From NCBI GenBank assembly GCA_029378245.1, contig JARKIF010000012.1, positions 1,674,001 through 1,738,000 of the forward strand: a stretch of DNA of 64,000 nt, given 5' to 3'. Under the pieces are notes generated by a model, which was not told where the DNA came from, made no database searches, and was given only the letters and a program-made list of their open reading frames with translations. This document shows, one piece after another, positions 1 to 10,697 of the stretch (its first letter is position 1; each line of letters starts with the position of its first letter). The DNA is from Roridomyces roridus. Taxonomy: Eukaryota; Basidiomycota; Agaricomycetes; Agaricales; Mycenaceae. The translations under genes and the position numbers were made by a program.

Positions 1-579
1 TGGGGTTAGATGCTGAAAACATGCACTGAATACCAACCTATGCTCATATCATGCATTAACCTGCCTCAAATCTGTCTGGAATCGATGATAAGTGGGACAA
101 ATCAAATGCCGAGCTTGATCAAACACTGTTTGATCAAGCGGCAGAGCCCCGGCAGCTCACCAGCAGCGTCAAACATGTCAATTTCGTCTTCCCTGACATT
201 TTCACCCTCACCGTGCTTGCAAAGGGCATATTCAGCAGGATCTGGACTATTCTCACGGGTTGCGGCGGGTACCCGCGGGTCTGCAAAAAATTCAGCAGCA
301 GACCCGGACCCGTACCCGCGAGTACCCGTACCCGTGACCCGCTGCGGGTTGCCCTACCCGTGACGATCACTAGCGACACGGCTTCGCCTTCCGACATGCA
401 GGACTCGCGTAAGGATTGAATCACAACTTACAAGAGCCTGAGCACACAAAACGGTGATTTCAGGCATATAACTTCCCTACTCAAGCCGCATGCGCTGCAA
501 CTGGACATGCCGTCTACAATCCCTCACACGATCAGCACCGACATCTTGCGAATCCGTCCAACAGATATCTTTCAGGTCG
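1..579. other. Gene-free left edge
   Basis: I see no convincing gene here. Short reading frames on both strands lack recognisable motifs and intron structure. The one notable item is the ACCCG-rich stretch at about 237-366, listed separately. The last part, from about 580, begins the upstream region of the first DUF6533 copy. Confidence 0.6.
237..366. repeat. ACCCG/CGGGT-rich interspersed motif array
   Basis: A dense run of ACCCG and CGGGT pentamers on both strands, for example CGGGTACCCGCGGGT and several CCCGTACCCG units. Arrays of a short motif in both orientations are typical of the subterminal parts of non-autonomous DNA transposons. I cannot find a matching second end or a target duplication in this window, so this may be one end of a truncated element. 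Its identity as a transposon end is inference. Confidence 0.45.
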
Positions 580-789
580 ATCCTACTAATTATGGGGGAA
601 CCGCAATCCAATTGGACGGTATATGAATTTTTGTACACAAATAGGTGGATGCGTCGGAAATCCGCGATCCGCTGTTCTCAGGCGGCGCCAATCCGTCACT
701 CTCACCCCCCAGTTTGCATAAATATGTGCGCTTTTGACACCTGTGTCCCTGGCGAGCTTTGAATCTTGATCCCCGCATTCGTCTCGCTC

Positions 790-1580
790 ATGGGCTCTGA
801 ATTTGACAACTTGGACTACTCGACCTTCGCTTTCGATCAGTGTGTAACAAGATGTAATTATCCATACCCGCTCACGCACTCCCAGTCGCATCACACGGTC
901 CATATTCCTCTCTGGGCTCGGTGGGTCACACAGTCTTGATTCGTGGTCCCCGAAGCCGATTGCGTTGTTGTCCCGCAGTCATTCTCATCTACGACCACCT
1001 GCTGACTCTGAACGCGGAAATCAAATATATCTGGTCGTCGAAACTCCGGCCGAGTACCTACTGGTTCTGCGCCGTCAGGTATCTTGGCCTTGCAGCGATG
1101 CTCGCGATACTCCCATACTACTTCGGAGTGTCAGACCATGAGGTATGCGAATGAATCCGAGCCAGCTGTTGGTTTAGTTCAATTGAACTCCAGAGGTAGC
1201 TCCAGTCAACTGTACTATCCGAGCACTGAGTAATATTCCACCAGTTGTTTCAAAAAAGAATGGACCTGGCAAATCCTCATGCTGAGCCTTGAAACTCTCA
1301 TTGAAGGTGAGTTTCGAGGTTACCGACATATTCCGGTGTTAATGAATTTCTTTTCACCCAGTGACACTCGCTCTCCGTGTAGTCGCCATGTACGGCTTCA
1401 ACAGAATCGTTTTGTTATGCTTCATTAGCGCCACTTGCACCGTGGTGGGCGTCGCCCTCGTATGTGGCCATCTCACTGTGATGAACTGAAGTCCCATTAT
1501 ATTTAGTGGGCCCAAATAGAATATGCAGAACACACGGACCTGATCGAAGCACCAGGATTGAGAGGCTGTCATGCGGCGCT
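790..1580 (+). pseudogene. DUF6533 membrane protein, 5' fragment (copy D1)
   Basis: The start matches the other copies: MGSEFDNLDYSTFAFDQC, followed downstream by the family hallmark IYDHLLTLNAEIKYIWSSK and RYLGLAAMLAILPYYFGVSDHE. DUF6533 is a fungal N-terminal domain of multi-pass membrane proteins of unknown function. Later pieces include a transmembrane exon at about 1361-1480 (LALRVVAMYGFNRIVLLCFI). The coding line then stops at about 1580, where the sequence flips into an antisense copy. The reading frame needs several introns and the 3' half is missing, so I call it a pseudogene fragment. Confidence 0.75.
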
Positions 1581-1920
1581 TAACGATAGGACGTTGGCAA
1601 TGTTGGACAACAGGATTATCCTGAATGCCCATCATGTCTGCGATCCGATTTATCTGGATTTCAACATACCCGAAATACATGCTCCCTTTCCTCAGATGAG
1701 TTTACTATGAGCACCACTCTGGCAGGTTGGCGCACCGTCAGTAGCCATTCTGTGCATCAGTGATCCGGAATACAGCGGCAAGGAATGCCGTTGATATGCC
1801 CGTCGTACGGTCAACACGAACACGATGGAGTCGAAGAGGAGTCTGTCCCAGCGTCTTCACAGTTCTCGTAAGCAGACCGACTGTTGGACTTACATCAATT
1901 CCCAGATAGTGGCCGGTCCT
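1581..1920 (-). pseudogene. DUF6533 gene, antisense middle fragment (D1b)
   Basis: The + strand here matches the + strand of about 35909-36250. There the DUF6533 gene D5 lies on the - strand, so this piece is in the opposite orientation to D1 and D2 on either side. Landmarks are the shared stretches around ATTATCCTG, AACATACCC and CGTACGGTCAACACGAACA. No open frame survives. It is one unit of an inverted mosaic. Confidence 0.65.
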
Positions 1921-2520
1921 TATTACTTCGGAACGTCAGACCATGAGGTATGTGTATGCATCTGAGCCAACTGTGGCCTCGAGGTCAAATGAAACAACAC
2001 TCCAGAGGTAGATCCAGTCAACTGTATGCGAGCACTGAGTCACACCTCAACAATGATTCAGTTGTTTCAAAAAAGAATGGGCATGGCAAGTTCTCATGCT
2101 GAGCCTCGAAATCCTCATTGAAGGTTAGTGCTCAATTTCCAAGTGACCTGCCGGAATATAATACTTTCCTGCCAGTCACACTCGCTCTCCGCGTAATCGC
2201 CATCTACGGTTTCAACCGAGCTGTTGTGCTCTGTTTTATCACCGCCACTTCCACCGTGGCGGGCGTCGGCATTGTATGTTGTTGTCTCATTCTAACTCAC
2301 CGAGAACTCAGTATATTAAGTGGGGAGAAACTAAGTACGAGGAACACACGGACCTCAGGGAAGAACCGGGATTACCAGGCTGTCATGCAGCGTTCAGCCG
2401 GGCTGCGTAAGTCGTTCTTTTCTTTCCCGGGTACTTTCCGGCTCATCTCGAAACAACTTCAAACAGCGCTATTCGTGCGTATTTCTCGCCACGGGATTAA
2501 TGGAAGTGATCACAATCCAC
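1921..2520 (+). pseudogene. DUF6533 gene, middle fragment (D2)
   Basis: It begins in mid-exon at YYFGTSDHE followed by a splice donor. It continues through the QLFQKRMGMASSHAEPRN-like segment and a transmembrane exon (LALRVIAIYGFNRAVVLCFI, about 2179-2240) to about 2520. It lacks the start and the C-terminal exon. It is the same family as D1 and is joined to fragments of opposite orientation at both ends. Confidence 0.7.
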
Positions 2521-2857
2521 TTCTGGGAGCATCACCAGCGTTCCCCCGAGGCCAAGATACCTGACGGCAAAGAACCAGTAGGTACTCGGCCGGAGTTTCC
2601 ACGACCAGATGTATTTGATCTCCGACCTCAGAGTCAGCAGGTGGTCGTAGATAAGAATGACTGTAGATGACGACGCAATCGGTTATGACCGCTAGAAATA
2701 AAAACCGTGTAGCGTACCAAGCCCCGAGAGAAATATCGACCGCGTGATGCGACTGGGAGTGTGTGAGCGTCGGGCATGAATGATTCCAACCCTGACCAGG
2801 TACACACTGGTCGAAAGCGAAGGTCGAGTAGTCCAAGTTCTCGGATCCAGAGGCCAT
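2521..2857 (-). pseudogene. DUF6533 gene, 5' fragment (D3)
   Basis: On the - strand it opens with MASGSENLDYSTFAFDQC, nearly identical to the start of D1, D5 and D8. The next exon carries IYDHLLTL and the RYLGL segment. The copy is cut at about 2521, where D2 begins in the opposite orientation. Upstream (2858-3050) it keeps a promoter-like block shared with D1 and D5. Confidence 0.7.
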
Positions 2858-3050
2858 GAGCAAGACGAATGCGGGGATCAAAGCTCACGAGGGACAGATG
2901 GGATGCTTTATGCAAACTGAACGGCGTGAGAGCAAGGACCTGTCGAGGTCGGACTGACAGATTGGAGCCACCACAGAACAGCGGATCGCGGGTGTGTGGA
3001 CATTTCCCAAGCGTCGAAGCCAAAACTTTCATATAGCGTCCCATGAGATT
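2858..3050 (-). promoter_or_regulatory. Conserved upstream block of DUF6533 copies
   Basis: The 190 bp before D3 are clearly related to the region before D5 (about 37175-37330, - strand) and D1 (about 590-789, + strand). Shared pieces are a GCTATATGA or GGTATATGA box, GCGGATCGC (on the + strand) and the GGAGC(C/G)CC-type block. Because three copies keep it, it is probably the ancestral promoter, with TATATGA as a TATA-like element. Whether it is active is unknown. Confidence 0.45.
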
Positions 3051-3295
3051 GCAGTTCCAGGGGTCGCATGATCAACCTGAGAGATGTACGTATGTTGGAC
3101 GAATTGAATTCTCGCGATCACTGCATAATTGGTCCTGATAGCGGCGAAAGATCGGAGATTTTCAACAGCGCGACCAGCAGCCGCCGTGCACTCGGTCTCT
3201 GCAAGGAGTGTTCCGAGTATGCGGAGGGCAGGACGTCCGACGCAAGTGGGATGATGCAAAGCCAAAGGAAGCGGAGCTCGTGTATATTGGATAGC

Positions 3296-3571
3296 TATTC
3301 ACAAAATAAAAAAATAATAAGATTTCAATTTTTAAATTAAAAAAAAATTAATTAATTTAAATGTACAAAAAAGGCCAGTTGGCTAATATAAATAAAAATA
3401 ATGGCGAAAGACGCAAAAAAATTTCAAAACTATGGTTTTCATTTAGCAACTAAATCTCCTTGGCCTATTTTAATGAGTTTTTCTTTATTAAATTTAGCTA
3501 TTGGTGCTGTTTTATGTATGCAAGGTTTTAATCACGGAAATAAAGTAATAATGTTGATTGTTATTATTGCC
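3296..3571 (+). other. NUMT: mitochondrial cox3 5' end in nuclear DNA
   Basis: The stretch is abruptly AT-rich. It encodes the N-terminus of cytochrome c oxidase subunit 3 from an ATG at 3401: MAKDAKKFQNYGFHLATKS, then PWPILMSFSLLNLAIGAVL and MQGFNHGNK. The family signature is HLxxxSPWPILxSxSLLxLxxGAVLxMxGF. The match ends near 3571, after about 57 codons of a subunit that is normally about 265 residues long. It is preceded by about 105 bp of mitochondrial-style AT-rich leader. Codon use (TTA, ATT, AAT) contrasts with the GC-rich neighbours. It cannot make a functional subunit and is best read as a nuclear insertion of mitochondrial DNA. Confidence 0.88.
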
Positions 3572-3832
3572 ATGCAGTGCTTCAGGAGTGGACGCCAGAC
3601 GAAAAACGGTGCGAAAATTGTCTGGCGAAGGCAACCCCCGGCCGATACCCGCCAGTGGTGTGGCACGGGAAAAAGGAGATTTTTCATAAAAAAAAAAAGA
3701 AAAAACAGACTGCGCCAGGCAACTAACAAGCAGGTCCTGCCTACTCGAATTGCGTACCATTCCACCCCGCGCGTCCCTGGCTCCAATGAGATGAGCTGAA
3801 CAGACCCGGGTATCGTTGGTACGCACCTCATC

Positions 3833-6800
3833 CTACAAACTCTCAAAAAACACATCCCACGATGACTGCTGGGAGAACGGCGGGATAACGAAGTCTGCCA
3901 CCTGGACACTGTGCTCATTCTCATCCCTGTCCTTCCCGAAATCGAAATCAAATGCGCGCGATCCAGCCAGTGCATCGTGATCAGAAGAGGACAAGGACGA
4001 GGAGACGTACTCCACGAAAACCGGGTCGATTTCGGCGGGCTCCGGGTGGGACGATGTCGGCAAGAGCACTTGACAGCCACTCCCCGAAACAATCTTCTGC
4101 GCAACGACGCGCGTGCGGCCTGCAAAGACATCGAGCACTGCTTCCGTGCTCCGACGCGCCTACTCCAAGCCCAGGATTTGCCCAGGATACTGTGCGTAGG
4201 CGGCAATGGCTTTGTCCCGGAGGCGGTGGAGGAAGGGCTGTAGAGCACACATCATCCGGATGTTCTTCATTGAGATCGAGGAAATCACTCACGAGTGCCC
4301 CGCATGCCCGGAAGGACGTCTCCGCACCGCGTTCGAACAGATCGACTGCCACGAAAAATTCAACGAATGCCTTGGGTCCGATCATATTCTGCGAACACTT
4401 TGCTGCGACGGCACCGAGGATGAGCTGTGTGTCGCTCTTAAATATGACGTGAAATTGGAAGAGAGTAACAGACCGCAGCGTTGAAGACTATATTGACATT
4501 CCATCAATCCGTGCGCCAGAACGACAAAGAACTCACGACTCGTCCAAACGGCCCACCACCTCAAAAACAACTCCTCGTGCTTGCCGAAATTCTGAATATG
4601 CGCAGTGATGATCTCGCATGCGTTCCGCGTGGCTGAAAAGAAGGACGAGGCGTGTGGGGTGTAGTATGGGTCGTCGGGATTCTCGCGGAGTGATTGGACA
4701 AAGTGGGTGTTGTGGATTGCGAGCATTACGCGGGGCTGTTTAGTAACCAGGAAAGGGAGAGCAAAGGAAACGCAACTGATCCCGCACGATTAATCCACTA
4801 TTCGACTTCGCACGTACGCCGCAGGCGAGTCGTCTGACGGATCGAGAACCGGCGTGGTGCACTCGGGACTTGAGTGCATGAACTTGCGGATGCGTTGGTC
4901 GAGGCCCACGACGACGGCGTACTCGGGGAGCTGGGTTGTGAGGTACTTCTCCGCGATGGGGCGGCGGCCTTCAAGGAATGAAGACTGGACGAAACGGGGG
5001 AGGATACGTACTTGTTTGATGAGCTCCCATCGACGGCGATAGCCTGGAAAGGTTCAACGGAAAAACCGGAGAAGATGCATGAATAAACACACATGAACCG
5101 GCGCCGAGATCTTCATCCCCATCGTCCGGAAATGGACAGCTGATGTTGGCGAGATAGGTGCTGCTCGATGGAATATGTTTCCCGGCACAGGAACTGTGGC
5201 AGGTGAGCAGAGCAGACGGAATGAATGAAAACATACCCGTCTCCTTTGGAGTTCTGTGTGAGTGAACTCTTCCGCACCCTGGTTGCTATCTGTACCATGT
5301 GAGCCATGTGAGACGGCGGGAGAGCTTGGCGTACGCAATGGGTACCGGCAACTCTCGATTGATCACCGTGCCATCACGTGCCACTTGTCATCGAGAACCT
5401 GTTGTCGGACGACCATTTCGTGCAATGTGCAACAACGGCTCCACTTCATGTCCTGGAATTTTGCATACTAGATGTTTACATAGTTTTCTTACTCCCAACA
5501 AAAATTCCGGGAATTTGGGTACAGGGAACCCTTCGAACGAGCTCATGCCGATTCTGGCACCCCCAGGCAGACATTTTTGGGCCGAATTAAAATCCGGAAA
5601 AAATTGAGGGTGTTCTTTGTGCTATGTACTAGTGTGATAACAAGTTTCCGGGCTCAGAAACTGCCTGTATAAGACGCAGAGAGGGCTCCGAGCAAGCTCG
5701 GCACTCTGTTTGGCGGATCTTTGATCGCTGATGCCTACCAGCTCACACCGACCATCTTGACGACGAAGCCCGCAAATGGCCTAGGAAGGCCTCGACAACC
5801 CTCGGGACACCTCATCCAACCTTCCTCCCTCATCTCTCTTTGTTTCGCCATTTTGGACCGTCCAAGCTGAACAAGACAGCTTCCATATCCACGACTTTGC
5901 TCACAGCGGTGCGGGCTGGAAACAGGGCGGAGTCCAGCGGAACACGTGTCTGGGTCTCTTGGAGGCTAGGGAATGCAGCTGCATGGGTCCTAAGGTGCGT
6001 GCTTGCGTTCACCAACTCCACCGTGGCCTCACAATCCAGACTGTAGATTGGATGCACCAAGATGCACGGATCATGCACCAAGCCGTACGCCAATCCGCAG
6101 CCCACCCGCCGGATGCCTACCATACCCTCCTAGGTCGTTAATACTACCACTTCCCCATATTTCGTGGCCCCAAATCCGCCACAGACTCCTACTCGCGCGA
6201 AAGACGGTGGACACGATACCCGAGATCTCATTCCGTCTGAGCGTCGTAACCAAGGCTCAATCACTGGATAACGACTTCATGTGTACTGTAACTACAAATG
6301 AAATGCCTCCAGGCCATTTCCGACGTGCGACTCGTCCCTAATCTGCCCCATCCGTGCATCAGCAGAAAATGCACTTGGATACGTAGCTCTGGTAGTTCTC
6401 CGGAGCCCCTGTAGCTGGGTAGCCAAGTACCCCTCTACTAGGCTCCTGGTAGCCACCTGCCAACGCCCGGTAGCTCTCAGTAGCTCGAGCTACCAGCGCG
6501 ACTAGGCAGGGTCACCCAATAATGAACAATTAATTGGATTGCAAAAGAGAAGCTTCTATGGTGTTCCAAACCTAGGGAGGAATTTTTCGACTTTTGTCAG
6601 GGGCAGGATTCGAACAGGAGACCTCCGGTAAATAACAATCTCTATGACCAGACAACTAAACTACTAGACTAATTGAGCTTGCCAAAGTTTGAGAAAAGCT
6701 TGATAACAGGGTGCCACCTGTGTTGGCACTTGCAACTTGCAAGTAATTCCCTTGCTCTACTGACTCATTCTGGGAACATGCACATATTTGATTTCTGTCT

Positions 6801-8872
6801 GACACTGGTCTTGTTATTGGGTGGGAGAGTCAAATCTGACTCAAAAGTCAATCAAAACTGCGTGGCCTAAGTGGTTCAGGACTTGAACTTGTTGTGAGTG
6901 TGACTTGCTCTTCATTGACAAGTAGTTTTTTTTTTTTTTGGATTTTTTTTTTTGGAAATTGAATCACTACAAGCACTCTATGAACATTGCAGTATTTATG
7001 AGCTCTGTCACACCACTTGTGTTGTATTTCAACAGCTCACCAAAAGCTCACCATCTCAGACTGGGTGCTACTGAGCACTCTGCACAAGTCTACCAGTTCT
7101 ACTGACTTCAGGGGAGGGTCTATTAGGTGCTACTAAGCACTGAGTGAAGAGCTACTGCTGCTACCAGGCTACAAACCAGAAGCTACTGAAGCTACCAAGG
7201 GCTACCAGGCATCTCACCCAATTCTACCAGGGCTCCTGCAGCTACCCGAGCTATCAAACAATGAGTGGCAGCTACTGTGCAAAAAACTTTTTCCTGATGT
7301 GCCCTTGAATCATGACCGGGTTATCTCGCCAAGTAACGACCCAATATTCGCGTAAAATTCCCTGGGTTGTACGGGGAGCTAGCTTAGCATGTCGACTATG
7401 GGAGATCCAAGTTTCGGGGGAATCTGAGCGGTGTAGCAGAAGTTATTGAAAGATTGGTCGTCCGACATCAGAATCAAGAATTTAATGAGAGGCAGGTGCA
7501 CGTGATGGCACGGTGATCAATCGAGAGTTGCCGGTACCCATACGCAAACCCAACTCAAACGTAAGAGATAGACGCACCTTCTGACAAACATGCGACGCCA
7601 TGCTGATCATATTCCACGCACCCTCCATCGAAAACCTCGGGCCTCCATGACTCAAAAACAGCGATGCTAGCGCCAGAGCCTGCACCGTCGCTGTCTCGGG
7701 ATAATCAAACACCGACACCACCGCCAGGGCCGCCCTCGCCAAGTCGAAAAAATGCAACGCCTGGGCGTTGTATCGGGGAAGGTCGAGGTCCACTAGGGCG
7801 GCGAGTGCGAAGACGCCGTAAAGCACAGCGAGCTGATGTGCGGAGCATTTCGGTAGGAGTTGGGGTGAGGCGTAGGCTTGGGTGATGAGTTCGTCGATTT
7901 CGGAGGGGAGGATAGGAGAACTGGACCAGCAGCCGTTGCGGAAGTAGATTGAGGCGAGTTGGATGACGTGGGCATGCGATGGGAGCCGGATGCATAGCAT
8001 TACACAGGCGTGGAAGGGGTCCCAGAAAGGGTGATCGGCCGAAAATGCGTCGATAGCGTGGGTGAAGGTGTTTATGGGCGGTGGGTCCTGGAGGGTGCTT
8101 CCTTCCATCTGCAAGGCTTGGGATTGGGATTTTGGGTTGAGGACTTGAGACGCACCGATAGCAACGCCTGTAACCTTTCGACAAAGACGGACATAGATGA
8201 CCAGAAAACGTACCTCCGTTCCTGCTGTTCTACCAAAGTACTGTGCATTCCCCGTCTCGGTGACACTCAAAGCCCCCAGAGTGTCCGCGATCTGGTCGAT
8301 CTCAGGGTCGACTTGCTTAATAGATATGCCGAGATGCGGGCAATAGTCGAGATGGTAGCCAGAGACTGCCGCTATGTGCTGTTCGAGCGCGTCGATTCGA
8401 TTTTGCATCTGAGTGATGGTGCTCTTCAGGCGAGAGGCCTCGGTGGGCACGGCTCTGTGGATTAGCAGTGAGAATCTTCAACGGTGAATGTTCGGGTGGA
8501 CGGACCGGTTTCCCCGACCAGTTGGAAGGTATGTGCCTCGATTCAGATGAGTGTGGGCCAGCAAATACACGGAAAGAATACCATTTGGGCACGTCTCCTG
8601 ACACCCTCGGCGAACTGACAAATATTATGCGACTCCACGAGAACAGGGTGTCATTTACCGCAGGATACACAGGGCACAGCACGATCGCATTTGAGTTTGA
8701 GTCTGCAGCGCGGTTTTTATTGACGGCAAATCGAATTGAGGCTCGGAGCACCTTTTGCATTCTGCGCAGGGAGCCTGACGGATTGAATGGTGACGCTAAT
8801 GCGCAGGATATGGCTTACCTTTCCCGATTTCCGCCTCGAAGCGCCGTCCGCAATGACCTTGGAAGATGGCAT
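3833..8872 (-). CDS. Zn(II)2Cys6 transcription factor with fungal_trans domain, element in intron
   Basis: The start is at 8872 (MPSSKVIADGASRRKSGK). Exons then join into a zinc cluster APCAECKRLKLKCDRAVPC followed by VSCVRRGCQETCPN, giving all six cysteines of a Zn2Cys6 DNA-binding domain. Next come a short coiled coil (MQNRIDALEQHIA) and the fungal-specific transcription factor domain (GALSVTETGNAQYFGRTAG; LFLSHGGPRFSMEGAWN; RVMLAIHNTHFVQSLRENP; LFLRWWAVWT; KYLTTQLPEYAVVVGLDQRI). The C-terminus is FSQQSSWDVFFESL, ending at 3833. A 2.2-kb element (5339-7540) sits in an intron near the ERRR-type segment. An in-frame TAG follows QYPGQILGLE at about 4165, and the frame around 5150-5210 is hard to close, so the gene may be dying. 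It would bind DNA in the nucleus; its targets are unknown. Confidence 0.8.
6348..7305. repeat. Nested region with GTAGCT/AGCTAC subterminal arrays
   Basis: Between about 6385 and 6520, GTAGCT-type motifs are repeated. Between about 7060 and 7285, AGCTAC/GCTACT motifs recur in the opposite sense. The outer ends are weakly inverted (GCATCAGCAGAAAA against ACATCAGGAAAAA). This looks like a second, smaller non-autonomous DNA element inserted inside the 2.2-kb one, or its subterminal regions. I could not define a target duplication, so the borders are approximate. Confidence 0.5.
6598..6690 (-). other. tRNA-like sequence with Pol III box A/B
   Basis: Reading the - strand, ATTAGTCTAGTAGTTTAGTTG resembles box A of a tRNA. 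About 50 bases later CTGTTCGAATCC matches box B (GGTTCGAANCC). The stems do not fold into a proper cloverleaf, so this is not a working tRNA. It is probably the tRNA-derived head of an old SINE or a captured tRNA. A second one sharing ATTAGTCTAGT occurs at about 38528. Confidence 0.45.
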
Positions 8873-9587
8873 GCCTGCCAAGATGGGTGTAGCGAAGAAA
8901 GACGGTGCTGTCACGTGTGTGACTCCGGTGGTTGGTCAGCCGACGTCATCGGATCAAAAGCCGATTTTGCTCACATAATAAGCAACTGTTGGGTGGGTTC
9001 AAATACCTACGAACCGTGATCAAATGGACACCGCGTTCGATTATGTTACTGTATGTAAGTCTCGAGAGTCGAAGTAGCCAGATAGAGGCCGAGAACCCCT
9101 TCACGCGATATGGTTACCTATCTCGGAATCATGCTGAGCTCAGTCTCCTCCTGGAACAGGTGGAGCTACTGATGAGAATCTGAGAGCTACAGGAGTGGTT
9201 CGTACGAGGCTGGTTGGAAGTTCCTAAGGAAGCGGATCGGGGAGGCCGAGGAAGATCCATTGTAAGCCTTCGGCAAAATCTCAAGCAAAATCTCTTCTCC
9301 CACCTCCCTAATGCCAATTCAGGTGCGGAGAACTCTGAAGGCGTTCGCATAATCAGTAAAAGACGCTGTAAATAGCAAGAGCGGAAGGGGACAGGCATAC
9401 TGGGAAACCCAATTGGTATGCGCCTGAACGGGATACGCGCCGCTCGGGACGACGACCCCAGTATCTATGCGGCTGGAATCAATGTTGACGCCCAGTTTGC
9501 GCCCAGAACCTGCTATATGGCTGTGACCTCTCAAATTTCAAAGGATGGCAGTCACGACAGAACAAAAGGTAATTATCAGGGGAAGAA
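8873..9587. other. No clear gene; possible decayed MYND upstream part
   Basis: This is the upstream region of the transcription factor gene and the 5' side of the MYND relic M0. A frame at about 9060-9180 is open but has no motif I recognise. The region may contain the degraded N-terminal half of M0, which I cannot align reliably. Confidence 0.35.
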
Positions 9588-10316
9588 AGCTCCCTAGTCT
9601 TGGAGACTTGGACTGCGGCGGGGCGGCTCTCGAAATTGATGTGCTATAACTTGGAGGTGCCGTAGCTTGCACTATCTTTTCCCCCATCCATCTAAATTGC
9701 ACTAGTGCGACAGACTGGGCGCTCGCGAACATTTTCGATCCTGCTCAATCTGTCACCTCGCAGTCTATTGTTCGATGGCATGCCATCGTGTTGACTGGAG
9801 AGCGGGGCATCGTGATGAATGCCAACACCTTGCAACCGAGTATACCGGTTCGTTGATTCCCCCAATTTCTCGAATCGTATCTGACCCGCACCTATAGGCC
9901 TCGTCCGCATCGAGCTTCACAGGCGCCAACGATCATTCCTGCGCGCACTGATGAATCACGACTACCGCCGGCTACGAGTCAAAATCGCCGTCGACATAGT
10001 GAACTTCATGGCAGAGGCCCCTGGCAAACAATTTGTGGTCGTTTTTGACTACACCTGCAGGACGGGAGTTGAAGTCCACGTGAAGGGCGTCGGGCCAGCT
10101 GAACTCGAGATCGTCAAGCTGGCCAGGGCTTACTGGGGTCTTTACCGGCGCGCCCGTGGGCGAGTGACTTTGCACATCGTTCGGATGCCGGTCCCCGGCT
10201 TGAGCGACGGAATTTGTGTGCTCCCACTGCGGTCAACGAGCTCGGATTTCTTCGATGGATTGAAATGTTTCGCGGAGGATGTAAACGGGCTTCCAGAAGA
10301 GTGGTTCGGGATTTGA
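9588..10316 (+). pseudogene. MYND-finger protein, 3' half (copy M0)
   Basis: Three family pieces follow each other. At about 9597 is LETWTAAGRLSKLMCYNLE, compared with LEAWDYTGRPSSLACHNLE in the intact copy M5. At 9706-9845 is a complete MYND zinc finger, with CSICHLAVYCSMACHRVDW, then GHRDEC. After an intron comes the C-terminal domain RSFLRALMNHDYRR and FVVVFDYT, running to PEEWFGI. MYND fingers bind proline-containing partner peptides. The N-terminal helical region is missing or unreadable, so this is a partial copy. Its 3' end faces the F-box gene. Confidence 0.7.
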
Positions 10317-10697
10317 TCGAGACGACATACAGACAATGTACGGAGCTGTATTGTTGACTGCGACGAAGAGAAATATTGCGGAACCTCGGTACTTGGAGTA
10401 CTTATTCCGAAATGGTGAGTCGGAGCCAGGTGCTGCCAGGCAATTTGGATTGGAGATATTGAGATGCGAGAAGAGCACGTAATTCAAGCAGTTTAATCCC
10501 CATGGAAGTCAACCGCGGGTTCTTCTGGTCCAGTCTGCGGCTAGGAAAGCTTGATTAGAGTAGTACACCGAGAGTACACCCGAAATTTGACTATACGTTG
10601 CGGCTGCCACACCGCGGCGCCAAGTGCGCATACAACAATATACCGTCTTATTGTTCGACAACAGGAAGCTCCATGCTTTCATCCATGACATAGGTCG
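10317..10697. other. Intergenic between convergent M0 and F-box gene
   Basis: No gene is supported in this 380-bp stretch. It lies between two convergent 3' ends and probably contains both terminators, but I see no specific signal. Confidence 0.5.

Larger units (their letters stand above)
5339..7540. mobile_element. 2.2-kb element with 43-bp TIRs and 7-bp TSD
   Basis: Identical 43-bp inverted repeats lie at 5339-5381 and 7498-7540, starting TGGGTACCGGCAACTCTCGA. They are flanked by the direct duplication TACGCAA (5332-5338 and 7541-7547). A further shared inner motif (TGTCGGACGACCA) extends the similarity. The interior has no transposase-like frame, so the element is non-autonomous. It also holds AGCTAC-rich subterminal-style arrays and a tRNA-like segment. 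It lies in an intron of the transcription factor gene: removing it and one TSD leaves a normal-sized intron of about 44 bp. The superfamily is uncertain, since a 7-bp TSD does not fix it. Confidence 0.88.

Noticed and set aside
3401..3799. 132-codon gene beginning MAKDAKKFQNYG
   Set aside because: Only the first 57 codons match COX3; the rest is nuclear sequence read by chance past the insertion border.
6598..6690. Functional tRNA gene on the - strand
   Set aside because: Box A and B are present but acceptor, D and anticodon stems do not pair, so I list it only as tRNA-like.
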